In this document: in pieces, positions 34,413 to 43,750 of the stretch | Position numbering within the stretch: position 1 is the stretch's first letter | Layout of the letters: every line of letters begins with the position of its first letter | NCBI GenBank assembly: GCA_019358975.1 | Contig: JAHHIL010000024.1 | Coordinates: 1 to 64,000, forward strand | Length of the DNA: 64,000 nucleotides | Reading direction: 5' to 3' | From: Trichocoleus desertorum ATA4-8-CV12 | GTDB taxonomy: Bacteria; Cyanobacteriota; Cyanobacteriia; FACHB-46 | Made by a program: the position numbers and the translations under genes | Notes under the pieces: model-generated | Databases searched by the model: none | Told to the model about the DNA's origin: nothing | What the model saw: only the letters and a program-made list of their open reading frames with translations

Positions 34413-34471
34413 GAGCCAGGAGCCAGGAGCCAGAAAATCTATAAAATTTCTGACTCCTGGCTTTGATTTTT
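34413..34471. terminator. Inverted repeat with AGCCAGG heptamers, probable bidirectional terminator
   Basis: GAGCCAG is repeated three times (34413-34433). AGCCAGGAGCCAGAAA (34421-34436) pairs with TTTCTGACTCCTGGCT (34447-34462) with one mismatch, and T-rich DNA follows. It sits between a plus-strand gene and the convergent icd. Heptamer tandem repeats of this kind are known from cyanobacteria. Confidence 0.6.
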
Positions 34472-34502
34472 GACCTCTAGCTTCTGTCTACTGACTCCTT
34501 TT

Positions 34503-35927
34503 CTAATCGTTGAAGTGCTTAATGATGGCTTCGGCAAATTCAGAACACTTTAGCGGTTCCACCGGAGGCTCTATCATACGAGCCAAATCGTAAGTTACTT
34601 CACCGTGGGAAATGGCAGCACCAAGTCCTTTCTTGATCAAGTCTGCTGCTTCCTGCCAGCCCATATATTCCAGCATCATCACGCCGGATAAAATTACAGA
34701 TCCAGGATTAATGCGATCGAGTCCTGCATGCTTGGGAGCTGTGCCGTGAGTAGCTTCAAAGATGGCACAACTGTCGCCAATATTGGCTCCTGGTCCCATA
34801 CCCAAGCCCCCGACGATCGCCGCTGCCGCGTCAGATAAGTAATCTCCATTCAGGTTCATCGTCGCCAGAATTGAGTATTCATCAGGCCGAGTCTGAATCT
34901 GCTGAAAAATGCTGTCTGCAATGCGGTCATTCACCATGACTTTAGTTTTCCACTGGCCGTTGCCGTGAGTAGCCCCAATGCTATTGAGCACAGCTTCTAC
35001 TTCTTGACGAATCTGGGCTTGCTTTTCTTCTGTTAGATCGTCATATCCCGGTTCAATCTGGCGAGCATTCTCTTCTGTAGAGAGGTTGGAGTTGCTTTCT
35101 TTGTTGCTAAGAATCCAAGATTCGCGCTCTGTTACACACTCTTGGCGAAACTCAGTGGTTGCTAGCTCATAGCCCCAGTCGCGGAATGCGCCTTCGGTGT
35201 ACTTCATGATGTTGCCTTTGTGCACCAAAGTCACCATTTGCTTGTTGGCTGGAAGTCGCAGCGCATGTTTCATGGCCCGTCGCACCAGACGCTGAGAGCC
35301 CGTTTTACTAATGGGCTTAATGCCAATTCCTGAATCTAGGGGAATTTGTTTGTTGCCGTGCTCTGGAGTGGCAGGAATTAGGTCAGTATTGAGTAGCTTA
35401 ATCAGGCGATCGCCAATTTCACTACCTTGCCGCCACTCAATGCCGAGGTAAATATCTTCTGTATTCTCGCGGTAGACAATGACATCTAGCTTTTCTGGGC
35501 TTTTGTGCGGCGAGGGGGTGCCTGGGTAGTACTTACAAGGACGCACACAAGCGTAAAGGTCATGAATTTGGCGCAAGGCCACGTTGAGCGAACGAATGCC
35601 ACCGCCGACTGGAGTTGTCAGAGGGCCTTTAATGGCAACTCCATACTCTTTAATGGCGTTTAAGGTGTCTTGGGGCAAATATTGGTAAGTACCATACTTT
35701 TCGCAAGCTTCATCGCCAGCGTAGACCTTAAACCAGGCAATTTGACGCCTGCCACCATAAGCTGCTTGCACGGCGGCATCAAATACTTTTTGAGCAGCAG
35801 GCCAAATATCAATCCCTGTCCCATCACCCCGAATAAACGGAATAATTGGGTTGTCGGGAACAATCGGTTCTCCGTTCTCAAATGTGATGCGGCTTCCAGT
35901 TTCGGGGGGAGTAAGCTTTTCGTACAT
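34503..35927 (-). CDS. icd: NADP-dependent isocitrate dehydrogenase
   Basis: The 474-residue enzyme converts isocitrate to 2-oxoglutarate and NADPH, giving the carbon skeleton for ammonium assimilation. Motifs: [20 protein letters not shown], the phosphorylation-region loop [27 protein letters not shown], and the coenzyme region [19 protein letters not shown]. Length fits the cyanobacterial type, with an insertion around 270-330 ([15 protein letters not shown]). In cyanobacteria icd is usually controlled by NtcA; a weak GT-N10-AC site is present upstream (36032-36045). Confidence 0.95.
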   Translation of the reverse strand: MYEKLTPPETGSRITFENGEPIVPDNPIIPFIRGDGTGIDIWPAAQKVFDAAVQAAYGGRRQIAWFKVYAGDEACEKYGTYQYLPQDTLNAIKEYGVAIKGPLTTPVGGGIRSLNVALRQIHDLYACVRPCKYYPGTPSPHKSPEKLDVIVYRENTEDIYLGIEWRQGSEIGDRLIKLLNTDLIPATPEHGNKQIPLDSGIGIKPISKTGSQRLVRRAMKHALRLPANKQMVTLVHKGNIMKYTEGAFRDWGYELATTEFRQECVTERESWILSNKESNSNLSTEENARQIEPGYDDLTEEKQAQIRQEVEAVLNSIGATHGNGQWKTKVMVNDRIADSIFQQIQTRPDEYSILATMNLNGDYLSDAAAAIVGGLGMGPGANIGDSCAIFEATHGTAPKHAGLDRINPGSVILSGVMMLEYMGWQEAADLIKKGLGAAISHGEVTYDLARMIEPPVEPLKCSEFAEAIIKHFND

Positions 35928-36365
35928 AACCTAACAGCGGCTCCAGATAACCACGCAGCAAAAGGGTCCAGGGGAATATGCTAAGCGATCGCGTGGGCAA
36001 AAAAACACTCAATCTGAACCAAGTTACTTTTGTTGACTTGGCTACTAATGCCCCATATTTCTCTGGTAGGCTATCAGACTTACGATCATTTCGGTTTAGG
36101 GCGGGTTGGTACAGATTAATTGGATTCGTAAGTTTTTAGCTGATTAAAGAATTTTTGTGTTGTCTAACCTTAAGAATGAGTGGCTACTAGGGAATTCTTA
36201 CAACAGGAGTGGTGTGCTTAATCAAGTCGCTAAGGGGCAACAAAATGCAGATAGCAATCTTACCTAAGATTTCGCTGGAGCAATTTCTAGCAAACTAATA
36301 TACAACCTAATTGGGAATGATTGAGTGCCTGTTAAGCTGTTTGTACTGCGTGCGTGAGAGCCTGG
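35928..36365. other. Divergent intergenic region icd / response regulator, 438 nt
   Basis: It holds both promoters. A possible NtcA half-consensus for icd, GTAGCCAAGTCAAC on the minus strand (36032-36045), keeps the GT-N10-AC core but not the full GTA-N8-TAC. A 53-codon frame at 35978-36139 has a GGGG before it but looks spurious. Nothing else is recognised. Confidence 0.3.
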
Positions 36366-37022
36366 ATGAAAAGAATTTTAGTCGTCGATGACGATACTAC
36401 TTTACGAATTGCTTTAACACGCTACCTCCAAAACCGTGGATATGTCGTTCAAGATGCTGGCTCTGGAGTAGAGGGACTATCATCTTTTGAGCAAAGTTCG
36501 CCGGATTTAGTGGTTTCCGACGTCATGATGCCAGAGATGGACGGCTTTGAGTTCTGCCGCCGCCTCCGAGCCCTGCGAGCTGGTCAACTGGTTCCCTTTA
36601 TTTTTCTGTCGAGCCGAGGTGAAGTTGAGGATCGCATCCAAGGGCATGATATTGGAGCAGACGACTACTTAATCAAACCGTTTGAACCTAGAGAGTTAGT
36701 CGCAAAAATTGAGGCTCAACTGGAGCGATCGCGCCGCACTCATGCCGAGATTATTCGCTTAATTCAGCAATCCAACGTTACTACCGAAGCCAGCCCGACG
36801 CCCTTACCCCTTACCCCCGCTGAAGAAAAAGTTTTTTGGGAAGTGATTCAAGGCTACACCAACAAGCAGATTGGCGATCGCTTATTTGTCAGTCCCCGCA
36901 CTGTACAAACCCACCTCAGCAATATCCTTAGCAAGCTCCAACTAGAAAACCGCTCTCAGCTAGTACGCTTTGCCTTTGAAAGAGGCTACCATCCCCCCAC
37001 CGGAGCCAAAGAGGCCGAGTAA
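36366..37022 (+). CDS. NarL/LuxR-family response regulator
   Basis: The 218-residue protein has a receiver domain (RILVVDDDTTLRIALTRYLQ; phospho-acceptor Asp52 in VVSDVMMPEMDG; the switch Thr/Ser region FLSSRG and Lys102 in IKPF) and a LuxR-type helix-turn-helix (LTPAEEKVFWEVIQGYTNKQ; VSPRTVQTHLSNILSKL). This is the layout of Ycf29-type regulators of cyanobacteria and plastids, though I cannot fix the orthology. The ATG 36366 is preferred over an upstream GTG (36354). No cognate kinase is adjacent. Confidence 0.85.
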   Translation: MKRILVVDDDTTLRIALTRYLQNRGYVVQDAGSGVEGLSSFEQSSPDLVVSDVMMPEMDGFEFCRRLRALRAGQLVPFIFLSSRGEVEDRIQGHDIGADDYLIKPFEPRELVAKIEAQLERSRRTHAEIIRLIQQSNVTTEASPTPLPLTPAEEKVFWEVIQGYTNKQIGDRLFVSPRTVQTHLSNILSKLQLENRSQLVRFAFERGYHPPTGAKEAE

Positions 37023-37134
37023 CTTAGCTGAATCCAGGCTCAGCAGAGTTACGGAGTGATTTGTTGGTACGATAAGCAATGGGCGGAGCATCTCCGCAGG
37101 AACTTGAATTGACTGCTGAGCGCAAAGCTAACTG

Positions 37135-37629
37135 ATGATTCCTGGCGTTTACACTTTGACTGAACTACAGCAAGCAATTGCCGCAGCGCCAAACCAATGG
37201 CGACCTTTAGTGCTGACCAATGGTTGCTTCGATCTACTTCACGTCGGACACGTTCGCTATCTTCAAACAGCAAAAACTCTGGGGCGATCGCTGGTGGTAG
37301 GTCTAAACAGTGACGAATCCGTGCAAGCCATCAAGCCTCAGCCTCTAGGACAGCCTGCTCGCCCTATTGTTCCAGCCCCTCAGCGAGCCGAACTCCTAGC
37401 CGCCCTCAAGCCTGTAGATGCTGTTGTAGTCTTTGCTGAGAGCACTGCCGCTCCTCTGATTGCCGCTCTTGAGCCAGATGTCTACGTCAAGGGAGGAGAC
37501 TACAAGCTAGAAACGCTACCTGAAGCTTCTACTGTGCAAGCTTGTGGTGGTCAAATCGAATTCGTTGCCGTAGAAGTACCCACTTCCTCTACTGCCATCA
37601 TTAATCAAATTTTGCAGTCCAGCGGATAA
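37135..37629 (+). CDS. RfaE/HldE-type adenylyltransferase domain protein
   Basis: The 164-residue protein is a stand-alone nucleotidyltransferase: TNGCFDLLHVGHVRYLQTAK with the HxGH motif (His36, His39), then VVGLNSDESVQAIK and PDVYVKGGDYKLETLPEA. In enteric bacteria this domain activates heptose-1-phosphate for lipopolysaccharide; in cyanobacteria it is usually on its own and its sugar or alcohol phosphate is uncertain. A kinase domain (HldE-N) is not attached. It lies 112 nt after the response regulator. Confidence 0.85.
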   Translation: MIPGVYTLTELQQAIAAAPNQWRPLVLTNGCFDLLHVGHVRYLQTAKTLGRSLVVGLNSDESVQAIKPQPLGQPARPIVPAPQRAELLAALKPVDAVVVFAESTAAPLIAALEPDVYVKGGDYKLETLPEASTVQACGGQIEFVAVEVPTSSTAIINQILQSSG

Positions 37630-37725
37630 AGTAACTTTTCTGAGACCCAGCTATTCAGCGGCGATCGCGGTCATTAAGATTCAATCTAATTTTTCCAGCC
37701 AGCGTTGGGCAAGAGCTTCCAGTCC

Positions 37726-38496
37726 ATGAATGAATTGCAGCAACTTGACATGAGCGGTTTTACTACTGATTCAAATCTTTCTTCTGCAACCCATACAGCG
37801 AGTCAACTAGACGACCTCCGGCTCAAGTTAAAGTCTGAGCTTCCTAAGGCTCAGTTGCAAGCCTTACAAGACAGCATTCAGGCAGGTGAAGCAGGGCTAG
37901 TCTTATTGATGGAATTTCTGCTAGAGCGTCGTGCTACAGTTGCAACCTTCGTTGAAGGCACAGCTTATCAAGCGCTTTATGCTGCTAACTCCCCCAAAAC
38001 TGTAGAATTTCTCCAAACCCATTTCCCTACAGGCATTGTCCCTTTACGCTCAGAGCGCAACATCGACTACAGCGAACTGCAAAAACTGCTGGCCCAACAC
38101 GACCTAGAAGCAGCCGATCGCCTCACCTTACAAAAGCTTTGTGAATTAGCTGGCCCTGCCGCAGTTCAGCGCAAATGGGTTTACTTTACGGAAGTTTCTA
38201 GCTTACCAGTTACAGATCTACACACGATTAATAGTCTTTGGCTCGTGCATTCCGAAGGTAAATTTGGCTTTTCTGTACAACGAGAAATTTGGCTAAGCGT
38301 TGGAAAAGACTGGGATAAGCTTTGGCCCAAAATTGGTTGGAAATCAGCGAATAACTGGACAAGATATCCCCAAGGGTTTACTTGGAACCTCAGCGCTCCA
38401 AAGGGCCATCTGCCGCTTTCTAACCAGTTACGAGGCGTACGAGTGATGGCTGCTCTCTTGGCTCACCCAGCTTGGCTCCCTCCCTCAAATGCTTAA
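37726..38496 (+). CDS. gun4: GUN4, regulator of magnesium chelatase
   Basis: The 256-residue protein has an N-terminal helical domain (about 25-115) and the C-terminal GUN4 core (about 120-250): DLEAADRLTLQKLCELAG, WVYFTEVSSLPVTDLHTINS and LWVHSE-type strand LWLVHSEGKFGFSVQREIWL, then DWDKLWPKIGWKS and the Trp-rich loop. GUN4 binds protoporphyrin and Mg-protoporphyrin and activates Mg-chelatase in chlorophyll synthesis. The frame opens at TTG 37705, but ATG 37726 is preferred. It fits Synechocystis Sll0558 in length. Confidence 0.9.
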   Translation: MNELQQLDMSGFTTDSNLSSATHTASQLDDLRLKLKSELPKAQLQALQDSIQAGEAGLVLLMEFLLERRATVATFVEGTAYQALYAANSPKTVEFLQTHFPTGIVPLRSERNIDYSELQKLLAQHDLEAADRLTLQKLCELAGPAAVQRKWVYFTEVSSLPVTDLHTINSLWLVHSEGKFGFSVQREIWLSVGKDWDKLWPKIGWKSANNWTRYPQGFTWNLSAPKGHLPLSNQLRGVRVMAALLAHPAWLPPSNA

Positions 38497-39160
38497 TAGC
38501 TAATAGTGCTTGAATCTAATCGTGCTTGCCATGAGTTGGAGCTGCTTCCACCCTCCTTGTCCCTCTGATGGAAGTCTGCTAGGAGTTGAATATGCCCTTA
38601 ATCAAAAAAAATGTATAACGAACGGGAGTTACTATAACCTATTATTTGGCAGCATAATTTGATACTGCCAATTTTAGGAAATCTTTATTTTGTTCCGGGA
38701 ATTTTACTGGCCCACCTGAAAACTGTAGTGTGGCGAGAGGTGGCAAGTCTTGATTGTGCCTCTGCTTTGTACGCTCTATTTCTAAAGATTGTTTCCGGTT
38801 CAACTAGTTCTCAACATGCTCTTAGTCTGTGTTTTAGTGGTTTTGCTCTTGGCATCAGTATATTCTCGGTTCTGTAGTTACAGTTTGCGTCCTACGGCAG
38901 CTCAAAGCTACCCGATTCAACGGAATGTAGAATGTTGATTGCACTCTAGGTTTGGGCATAGTGAGGGCAGAAACACTAGCAATTTATACCAAGTGCACTT
39001 AAGGGCTTTAGTATTTGCCGATTAATCATAGATTTCATTAATCTCTTGCTTACCACGTTTGTCAGGCACAGAGTTAGGGAATTCTCTGTATAGTTGACTA
39101 CCCTTGGTAAGAGCTAGATGAGTCACATGGTCAACAAGTATGGGGGTAGGGGTTAAAATA
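38497..39160. other. Intergenic, 664 nt, nothing clearly coding
   Basis: A 72-codon frame (38659-38877) is hydrophobic but has no ribosome binding site and no recognised family. The rest has stops in all frames. It includes the promoter of the kinase-like gene at 39161. No terminator or RNA was recognised. Confidence 0.5.
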
Positions 39161-40720
39161 ATGAACCCTGAAAACAGACTATTTTTTCATCACAACAGCT
39201 TGGCAAGCTCAGCTCGAGAACAACAACGCTTATTAGCGTTAGTGGACTTGGGATTGCTAGAGGCAGAGAGTGTTCCAGTTTTTGAAGAGGCCACGCAAAC
39301 AGCTGCCCTTTTCTTAGACATTCCTGTTTGTATTTTGGGCGTTATTGATCAAGATCGCCAATGGATTAAGTCAGCGGTAGGCTTGTCCAGGTTAGGTCTG
39401 ATGAATGAGTTGGCGGCCTCTCGTCAGATGCTACGCAGTGAATCTTTTTGTAGCAAGGTGATCGAGAGCCATCAAGTTCTAGCGATCAATGACACTAGTG
39501 CCGACCCAGAGTTTGCCGCTAGCTTACTGGCCCAACGCTATCGCATCCGGGCTTACCTGGGCGTCCCCTTGCTGGACTCAGTTGGTAATTGCCTTGGAAC
39601 TCTGGCCGTGATGGATTTAGTTCCTCGTAACTTTACGAGCCGCGAGATTCAGTTCTTAGAACTCACAGCGCGCTGGAGTATGAGTGAATTTGAGCGCAAC
39701 CGCCTCGTCAAAGCCCAGCAAGCGATTCCTCTTCAGGGGCAATCTCGCCTAGGCCCTGTTGAAGATGAGTCGGGTTATGAGTTAAGTGCGGCTCCTACCA
39801 GTGCTCTTGCCATTTCGTTAGAGCAAGCTGCCCGGAATGTTAGTCAGGCAGAAAAGTTAGCATTAGCCCAGACACCTCTGAACAACCCAGTCAAAATTCA
39901 ATTGTTGGCTCAACTCACTCAGGAACTACGCACCCCCTTAACCTCGGTGATGGGAATGGCGAGTGTGTTGAATCGGGAGATCTATGGCCCGCTGACGAGC
40001 AAACAAAAAGAATATCTCAACATTGTTTATCAGAGTGGACAGTATCTCCTCTCGCTAGTGAACGAAATTCTGGAGTTGGGGGCGTTAGACGATCGCGCTG
40101 AAACTCTCAACTTGGCATCTGTAGACATTGAGATGCTGTGTCAGCAAGCTATCAATACTCTGGAGCAAGCTGCATGTCGCCGCGAACAAGAAGTTCGTCT
40201 GAGCATTGAGCCAGGTCCTCGCATCTGGTTGCTAGACAAAAATAAAGTCAGGCAAATTCTGTATCACTTAGTTTTCGGGCTGATCCAAGCATCGAGTGCT
40301 GGAAGCATTGTCCGCATTCATGTGTCTCGGAAGCAAAATCGGCTGAATATTGCCATTTGGGTTTCCCATCCTTGGCTAGGAGATAGCTTACCCAACACAG
40401 AGCTTTATACCTATCAATCTCCTGCTGCCGAAACGAGTGGCTCTGAAACAGCGTATTCGGGGCATCAGGCTTGGAATAGTAGTGTAGAGAGCAATGGTTT
40501 GGCAATTAGCACTACGAGTAGCACGCTGACGACTGCGGAAGCTCCAGAACCCGCAGAATTTACTCAGGAAGTTGGTTCGCGTGAAAGTCTAGGAGTGCTT
40601 TTGAGCCGTCAGTTGGCAGAGATGCATGGTGGGCAGATCTCGATCCAAGGGACACCGGAGGCGGGATACCGCTATGTGGTCAGTTTGCCGCAAATGGCTG
40701 ATATGGAAGAAGCGCTCTAG
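39161..40720 (+). CDS. GAF-histidine kinase-like protein lacking catalytic residues (pseudokinase)
   Basis: The 519-residue protein has a GAF domain (about 30-180), a linker and a HisKA-like helix pair followed by an HATPase-like region. Where kinases have SHELRTP it has TQELRTP (Gln254), so there is no phospho-acceptor His. In the ATP-binding part the N box has lost its Asn residues (LYHLVFGLIQASSAG instead of LxNLxxNAxK), and the G1 box DxGxG is missing; only a G2-like LLSRQLAEMHGG remains. So it cannot be a normal kinase. It may bind or allosterically tune another kinase, or sense a ligand through GAF. The ATG at 39161 is used; 39140 is also possible. Confidence 0.8.
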   Translation: MNPENRLFFHHNSLASSAREQQRLLALVDLGLLEAESVPVFEEATQTAALFLDIPVCILGVIDQDRQWIKSAVGLSRLGLMNELAASRQMLRSESFCSKVIESHQVLAINDTSADPEFAASLLAQRYRIRAYLGVPLLDSVGNCLGTLAVMDLVPRNFTSREIQFLELTARWSMSEFERNRLVKAQQAIPLQGQSRLGPVEDESGYELSAAPTSALAISLEQAARNVSQAEKLALAQTPLNNPVKIQLLAQLTQELRTPLTSVMGMASVLNREIYGPLTSKQKEYLNIVYQSGQYLLSLVNEILELGALDDRAETLNLASVDIEMLCQQAINTLEQAACRREQEVRLSIEPGPRIWLLDKNKVRQILYHLVFGLIQASSAGSIVRIHVSRKQNRLNIAIWVSHPWLGDSLPNTELYTYQSPAAETSGSETAYSGHQAWNSSVESNGLAISTTSSTLTTAEAPEPAEFTQEVGSRESLGVLLSRQLAEMHGGQISIQGTPEAGYRYVVSLPQMADMEEAL

Positions 40721-40829
40721 TAATCGGGATTCTTCCGGAGCCAGCTTGCTGAGGGGTTGTTTTTAGGGATAATGGCAATGACCTTTGCGGTCGCTACAGC
40801 CGTTTCCCTTCGATCGCTTAAAACAGCCT

Positions 40830-42260
40830 ATGAACTTAGCATGGCAACAGCTAACTCTCGCCAATCTATCACTGGCTCAGTGGCAGGGTGCGAGCTATTT
40901 ATATCGATTAGTCGGTCCATTACAAGCTTGGCGGCAGAGTAGCTGGCTGGTTCAATGGTCAGAACCCATTGGAGCTTTATTGTTGAGTTTGGTCTTTGGC
41001 CTTGCTCCGTTTGTCTCTAATGCTTTGCTCGGAGTGTTGTTGGTTGCCTGTTTTGGCTATTGGGCACTTCTAACCGTTTCGGACTCCTCTGAGTCAAAAC
41101 TCAGCACTCCCATTCATTTATTAGTGTTGTTGTACTGGGGTGTTTCCACAGTTGCAACGGCTCTATCTCCGGTGAAGCAAGCAGCGATCGCGGGTTGGGG
41201 CAAGCTAACCCTTTATTTAGTGTTGTTTGCTTTGATGGCACGCATCCTGCGATCGCCTCGACTCCGCTCTTGGGTGATTACGCTCTATTTACACGTGTCT
41301 CTGATTGTCAGTGTGTATGGCTTGCAGCAGTGGCGCTTGGGCACAACTGCTTTAGCTACTTGGGTTGATCCAGAATCACCCTTGGCTAAAACCACTCGTG
41401 TTTATAGCTATCTGGGCAATCCCAATTTACTGGCAGGATATTTGGTTCCTGCTGTGGCTTTTAGTCTGGCGGCTTGCTTTGTTTGGCGACGTTGGCCCGC
41501 GAAGGCATTAGCCGTGACCATGACCCTAGTCAACACGAGCTGCTTGTTACTCACGTTTAGTCGTGGTGGCTGGATTGGCTTAGTTGCGGCTGTATTTGCC
41601 TTATTAATACTGTCAACTTACTGGTGGAGTACTTACTTACCTCGATTCTGGCAAACTTGGCTGCTGCCAATGGTTTTGGGAGGGGTCGCAGGTTTCTTAG
41701 TGCTGGCGGTGCTGCTGGTAGAGCCATTGCGCGATCGCGTCACCAGTATCTTTGCGGGTCGGGGAGACAGCAGCAATAACTTCCGGATCAATGTCTGGGC
41801 TGGGGTGATTCGGCTGATCCAGGATGATCCTGATAATCGGCTGCTTCCCAACTACGTCTTGGGTGTAGGACCTGGCAACACTGTATTTAACAAAATCTAT
41901 CCCACCTACATGGTGTCACCTCGCTACAGTGCCTTGAGTGCTTACTCGATTATTTTAGAAATTTTGGTGGAGACGGGAGTTGTGGGCCTAGCTTGTTTTG
42001 CTTGGCTCTTGTTAACCACGTTTACTCAAGGCTGGCTGCAACTGCAACGTCTAAGAAGCCTAGCGAGCCGAGAGGGCTTTTGGCTAATGGCTGCGATCGC
42101 CAGCCTTTTGGGTATGTTGGTGCATGGTCTCGTCGATACAGTGTGGTATCGGCCTCAAGTTAATACGCTTTGGTGGTTGATGATTGCGCTAATTGCTAGT
42201 TACTATGTGCCTCGACCTTGGATAGACAAACACTCAGCTACTGAGAAACCCAATATCTAA
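40830..42260 (+). CDS. ictB: IctB-like membrane protein (O-antigen ligase-like fold)
   Basis: The 476-residue protein has about ten membrane spans, an N-terminal amphipathic helix and a Wzy/WaaL-type periplasmic loop (PTYMVSPRYSALSAYSIILE). Family features include GNPNLLAGYLVPAVAFSLAA, TFSRGGWIGLVAAV and WYRPQVNTLWWL. IctB was first described as involved in inorganic carbon accumulation in Synechococcus, but the fold is that of O-antigen ligases, so its true role is open. A TTG-started longer frame at 40785 is not preferred. Position next to a carbon-uptake island may be coincidence. Confidence 0.85.
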   Translation: MNLAWQQLTLANLSLAQWQGASYLYRLVGPLQAWRQSSWLVQWSEPIGALLLSLVFGLAPFVSNALLGVLLVACFGYWALLTVSDSSESKLSTPIHLLVLLYWGVSTVATALSPVKQAAIAGWGKLTLYLVLFALMARILRSPRLRSWVITLYLHVSLIVSVYGLQQWRLGTTALATWVDPESPLAKTTRVYSYLGNPNLLAGYLVPAVAFSLAACFVWRRWPAKALAVTMTLVNTSCLLLTFSRGGWIGLVAAVFALLILSTYWWSTYLPRFWQTWLLPMVLGGVAGFLVLAVLLVEPLRDRVTSIFAGRGDSSNNFRINVWAGVIRLIQDDPDNRLLPNYVLGVGPGNTVFNKIYPTYMVSPRYSALSAYSIILEILVETGVVGLACFAWLLLTTFTQGWLQLQRLRSLASREGFWLMAAIASLLGMLVHGLVDTVWYRPQVNTLWWLMIALIASYYVPRPWIDKHSATEKPNI

Positions 42261-42271
42261 ACTAGCTGTGG

Positions 42272-42296
42272 GGGCGAATCACGGTTCGCCCTTATT
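42272..42296. terminator. Hairpin after ictB
   Basis: GGGCGAA (42272-42278) pairs with TTCGCCC (42285-42291) around a 6-nt loop, followed by TTATT. It lies between ictB and the convergent smpB, so it is probably a terminator for both. Confidence 0.5.
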
Positions 42297-42327
42297 AGTC
42301 TCGTTTCAGCCTCATCAAGCCTGATGA

Positions 42328-42795
42328 CTAATAACTTTTCATGGCCCGTTCCATATCTCGTTTGTCGTCACGACGCTTCACATCTTCGCGTTTGTCGTGC
42401 AATTTCTTACCCTTGACTAGCGCCAGATCAATCTTGACCCAACCGCGCTTCAGATACATTTTTAGTGGCACTAAGGTTAATCCCTGCTGCTCCACTTTGC
42501 CAATCAGCTTGCGAATTTCTTCGCGATGCATCAATAGTTTGCGCGTGCGGCGGGGGTCGTGGTTAAACGCTTGGTTGGTGGTGGCGTGAGGAGAGATGTG
42601 CACGTTCAGCAACAACACTTCTCCATCTCGCACCAAAGCAAATCCATCTCGCAAATTGACTTGTCCCCCTTTGATGGATTTGACCTCGGTTCCCCTCAGC
42701 TCAATCCCAGTCTCATAGGTTTCTAAAATCTCGTACTGATACCGAGCTTGACGGTTATCGCTAACAATTTTGTAACCGGTACTATCCTTACTCAT
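42328..42795 (-). CDS. smpB: SsrA-binding protein SmpB
   Basis: The 155-residue protein binds tmRNA and directs it to stalled ribosomes for trans-translation. It has the SmpB core: YKIVSDNRQARYQYEILETY, GIELRGTEVKSIKGGQVNLR, FALVRDGEVLLLNVHISPH and the basic tail KKLHDKREDVKRRDDKRDME, which is needed for ribosome entry. The ssrA gene for tmRNA was not seen in this window. The start at 42795 fits the family. Confidence 0.95.
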   Translation of the reverse strand: MSKDSTGYKIVSDNRQARYQYEILETYETGIELRGTEVKSIKGGQVNLRDGFALVRDGEVLLLNVHISPHATTNQAFNHDPRRTRKLLMHREEIRKLIGKVEQQGLTLVPLKMYLKRGWVKIDLALVKGKKLHDKREDVKRRDDKRDMERAMKSY

Positions 42796-42838
42796 AATTC
42801 ACACAATTAAAAAATTAAAACGTTGCTGCTGCCAGCAA

Positions 42839-43105
42839 TTACTCCACTACAACTCGCCACTCGTAAAGCTGATAATCAACACAGCCATTTTCTACAAGTG
42901 GGTCTTGAGCCACGATCGCGCTTGCTTCATCCATTGACTCCGCTTTAAAGATCAACATCCCTCCGCCTCGTTGAGCCCAGTAACCCGTTTTGGCTTCATG
43001 TCCTTTCTCGATTAGAGATTGAACATAAGCTTTGTGGGCTGGAACATATTTGTCAAAGGTTGGTTTATCAAGCAAACCTTTTTCAATTTTCACGAACCAG
43101 GGCAT
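42839..43105 (-). CDS. YciI-like small protein
   Basis: The 88-residue protein has a ferredoxin-like YciI fold: PWFVKIEKGLLDKPTFDKYV, HKAYVQSLIEKGHEAKTGYW, MLIFKAESMDEASAIVAQDP. YciI proteins often carry a catalytic or ligand-binding His-Asp pair; here His26 is present and the Asp position is not clear. Function is unknown in cyanobacteria. It starts 44 nt upstream of smpB on the same strand, so they may be one transcript. Confidence 0.8.
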   Translation of the reverse strand: MPWFVKIEKGLLDKPTFDKYVPAHKAYVQSLIEKGHEAKTGYWAQRGGGMLIFKAESMDEASAIVAQDPLVENGCVDYQLYEWRVVVE

Positions 43106-43165
43106 GCACGTCTTCCTTACAACGGTGTATGAATTGTAGGTAGCCTATCTAGACTAGCTTGCGCT

Positions 43166-43750
43166 TTGAACCAGCAAAAACGTCGTTTCTTCATTGCATT
43201 AGTTCCACCGCAGCCGATCCAGGACTATGCGAATGAGATTAAGCAGTACTTCGCCGAGCACTACGCCAGTCGAGCGGCTCAAAAATCTCCCCCTCACATC
43301 ACGTTACAGGCTCCATTTGAGTGGTCAATGGATGAGATTGACACACTGAAGCGGAGTTTAAGGGAGTTTGCGATCGCTCAAACCCCTATCCCAATCTCAT
43401 TATCCGGGTTTAGTGCCTTTGTGCCACGGGTGATTTATATCAATGTCTTAATCACCCCTGCTTTGCTGAATCTGCACCAAGCTCTCTTAACTCATCTGGA
43501 AGCAGCCTTAGGAATTGAAGATCCGAAAGCAAAACAGCGTCCATTTGCCCCCCATATGACGGTAGCGTTTCGGGACTTAACCAAGCAGAACTTCCGCGCC
43601 GCTTGGCCAGAGTTTCAAGATCGGCCTGTAGAGTTGGAATTCGTCGCCTCGCACTTGACTTTACTGCTCCATGATGGACATCGCTGGAACAGCTACGAAG
43701 ACTTTCCCTTGTCATCATCCGCCACTTCTACCCATCTGCCAATGAGTTAG
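43166..43750 (+). CDS. 2'-5' RNA ligase family (2H phosphoesterase) protein
   Basis: The 194-residue protein has the two catalytic HxT motifs of the 2H fold, PPHITLQAPF (His44, Thr46) and APHMTVAF (His130, Thr132). Such proteins hydrolyse or form 2'-5' or cyclic phosphodiesters in RNA and nucleotides. No ATG lies between the preceding in-frame stop and the conserved strand RRFFIALVPP, so the TTG at 43166 is the start. It ends about 385 nt before cmpA. The substrate is unknown. Confidence 0.8.
   Translation: MNQQKRRFFIALVPPQPIQDYANEIKQYFAEHYASRAAQKSPPHITLQAPFEWSMDEIDTLKRSLREFAIAQTPIPISLSGFSAFVPRVIYINVLITPALLNLHQALLTHLEAALGIEDPKAKQRPFAPHMTVAFRDLTKQNFRAAWPEFQDRPVELEFVASHLTLLLHDGHRWNSYEDFPLSSSATSTHLPMS

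Noticed and set aside
35978-36139. 53-codon ORF in the icd upstream region
   Set aside because: It has a GGGG-type purine run before the ATG, but the product is unrecognised and it lies antisense in a promoter region; not supported enough.
38659-38877. 72-codon plus-strand ORF
   Set aside because: Hydrophobic but with no ribosome binding site, no recognised family and a poor surrounding; likely chance.
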